A DNA stretch of 13,060 nt, from NCBI GenBank assembly GCA_030609785.1, contig JAUWTC010000023.1, positions 1 to 13,060 on the forward strand, written 5' to 3'. This DNA is from Holophagae bacterium. GTDB lineage: Bacteria; Acidobacteriota; Thermoanaerobaculia; Thermoanaerobaculales; Sulfomarinibacteraceae. A model generated the notes under the pieces. The model worked only from the letters and a program-made list of their open reading frames with translations, was not told the origin of the DNA and ran no database searches. This document shows, in pieces, positions 11,700 to 13,060 of this stretch. The translations under genes and the position numbers were made by a program. The stretch's first letter is position 1. The number at the start of each line of letters is the position of its first letter.

Positions 11700-13060
11700 A
11701 TGAACACAATCATCGATCAGTTACGGACATGCGAGATCTTTTCGGACCTCGATCCCTCGGTTCTGGCTCTCATTGCCCCTGTGACCCACGAGCACCGTTG
11801 TGAGGCGGGAACCGTCTTGTTCGCGGCCTGCAGCCCACGGCAATCGTTCTTCCTGATCCTCGAAGGCCAGGTTGAGGTCAGAGTCCACTCCGGTGACGCC
11901 GCAGGCACACTCTTGATCCTGGGACCCGGCGACGGAACCGGGGAAGCCGGCCTGTTGGAACCCGGCGTTCACTCCGCCACGGGAACCGCCGTCAGCGACC
12001 TCCGCTACCTCGCAATAAAGGTCGACGAGGTTCGAGTTCGTCTGACCACCGATGCCGACGCCGCTATGAGTCTCTACGCTGCTGTCGCACGCGTCATGGT
12101 CCGCCGTCTCCAGTACTCGGCCCACCGGCGGACCGGCTGGGACGAGATCTATCGGCCCGGCGCCACCCGGACAGAACACGATCTGCTGGGTGAACGGGAA
12201 GTCCCCGAGGACGCCCGCTACGGCGTGCAGACACTTCGCGCCATGGAGAATTTCCCGATCACCGGCATCCGCATCGCCCACTTCCCCCATCTGGTGCGCG
12301 CCCTGGCCATGGTCAAGCAGGCGGCGGCACGGGCCAATCACTCGCTCGGTCTCCTGCCCGACGACATCGCGGGCGCCATCGATACCGCCTGCCAGGAAAT
12401 CATCGACGGCAACTGGCACGGTCATTTCATGGTGGATGTTGTCCAAGGCGGCGCAGGGACTTCGACCAACATGAACGCAAACGAGGTCATCGCCAACCGG
12501 GCACTGGAACTCTTGGGCCACGAGCGCGGGCAGTACGATTTCTGCCACCCCAACAACCACGTCAACCTGGGGCAGTCGACCAACGACGCCTACCCCACCG
12601 CGGTCCGTCTGGCCACGGTTCTCAAGAAACGGGATCTGGCCGCAGCACTCCAAAAACTCTCCGAGGCCCTGCACGGCAAGGCCGAAGAGTTTGCCGACGT
12701 GCTCAAGATGGGACGAACCCAGCTTCAGGACGCCGTACCGATGACCCTGGGACAGGAATTCGAGGCCTTCGCCGTGACGACGGAGGAGGACGTCGCACGG
12801 CTGGAGGAGGTCTCCACCTTGTTGTTGGAGATCAACCTGGGTGGAACGGCGATCGGGACCGGCATCAACGCCGATCCTCGCTACCCGGAATTGGCCACAG
12901 CCGAACTCCGCCGAATCACCGAGTTGGACCTGCGCCTGGCGGAGAATCTGGTCGAGGCAACGCCGGACACCGGGGCCTTCGTCATGTTTTCAGGCGTACT
13001 CAAACGCATCGCCGTCAAGCAGTCCAAACTCTGCAACGACCTGAGACTGCTGTCCTCCGG
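11700..13060 (+). CDS. aspA: Aspartate ammonia-lyase with N-terminal cyclic-nucleotide-binding-like domain (partial)
   Basis: The frame is open from the ATG at 11700 to the window edge (453 codons), with the 3-prime end missing. Residues 1-115 resemble a CRP-type cyclic-nucleotide-binding domain: IFSDLDPSVLALI (13-25), FFLILEGQVEVRV (50-62) and GDGTGEAGLLEPG (77-89). Residues 116-150 form a linker helix. From about 155, TRTEHDLLGEREVPEDARYGVQTLRAMENF begins aspartate ammonia-lyase, which cleaves aspartate to fumarate and ammonia. GGAGTSTNMNANEVIANRA (250-268), STND (293-296), MGRTQLQDAVPMTLGQEF (337-354) and GTAIGTGIN (382-390) identify AspA rather than fumarase. The catalytic serine loop lies beyond the window. 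In the nucleotide pocket the usual Phe of FGE is Thr80 and the phosphate Arg appears to be His91, so cyclic-nucleotide binding is doubtful. No Shine-Dalgarno site is seen. Confidence 0.9.
   Translation, partial: MNTIIDQLRTCEIFSDLDPSVLALIAPVTHEHRCEAGTVLFAACSPRQSFFLILEGQVEVRVHSGDAAGTLLILGPGDGTGEAGLLEPGVHSATGTAVSDLRYLAIKVDEVRVRLTTDADAAMSLYAAVARVMVRRLQYSAHRRTGWDEIYRPGATRTEHDLLGEREVPEDARYGVQTLRAMENFPITGIRIAHFPHLVRALAMVKQAAARANHSLGLLPDDIAGAIDTACQEIIDGNWHGHFMVDVVQGGAGTSTNMNANEVIANRALELLGHERGQYDFCHPNNHVNLGQSTNDAYPTAVRLATVLKKRDLAAALQKLSEALHGKAEEFADVLKMGRTQLQDAVPMTLGQEFEAFAVTTEEDVARLEEVSTLLLEINLGGTAIGTGINADPRYPELATAELRRITELDLRLAENLVEATPDTGAFVMFSGVLKRIAVKQSKLCNDLRLLSS

Noticed and set aside
11721..12674. 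Long minus-strand open frame (317 codons) opposite the CNB-AspA gene
   Set aside because: The plus strand encodes unmistakable aspartate ammonia-lyase over the same bases. The antisense product has no recognisable motif.

Overview
The window is a GC-rich bacterial chromosomal segment of single-copy housekeeping genes, a few accessory genes and an unusual amount of palindromic intergenic repeat. The best guess for the host is a menaquinone-using, non-proteobacterial Gram-negative such as an Acidobacteriota (possibly Thermoanaerobaculia-like). This is inferred from the futalosine-pathway gene mqnD, the DUF1820 gene, a eukaryote-like NAD isocitrate dehydrogenase and the repeat style. No rRNA or ribosomal protein is present to prove it.

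Left part (1-2496): about 450 bases of hairpin-rich, apparently non-coding DNA lead into an orphan ParA-type ATPase (454-1218). It converges on mqnD (1246-2076, minus), which is divergent from a DUF1820 gene (2161-2496).

Centre (2497-6100): signal peptidase I (lepB), a pterin carbinolamine dehydratase followed 4 bases later by a secreted glutaminyl cyclase, and an NAD-type isocitrate dehydrogenase. The stop codon of the last is built into one end of a 181-base inverted-repeat (MITE-like) element. Telomere-like heptamers and a long CGCCAAGACGCAAAG hairpin separate these genes.

Right of centre (6100-7500): a 69-aa membrane protein, a block of simple repeats and hairpins, and a VapB-VapC toxin-antitoxin pair with a GTGA overlap.

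Right part (7500-13060): a minus-strand operon of a YtrA-type GntR repressor, an ABC ATPase and an ABC-2-type permease with a large C-terminal beta-propeller-like domain, each pair joined by an ATGA overlap and led by a promoter that overlaps palindromic operators. Next come a minimal nucleotidyltransferase with a small overlapping downstream ORF. Last is an open frame running off the window edge (11700 onward) that fuses an N-terminal cyclic-nucleotide-binding-like domain to aspartate ammonia-lyase.

The most interesting items are the CNB-AspA fusion, the propeller-bearing ABC permease under its own repressor, the NTase plus small-protein pair, and a dispersed palindromic repeat family (GCAATTCGT-N3-ACGAATTGC and a degenerate subtype) at gene borders. 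No CRISPR array, rRNA or tRNA gene was seen.
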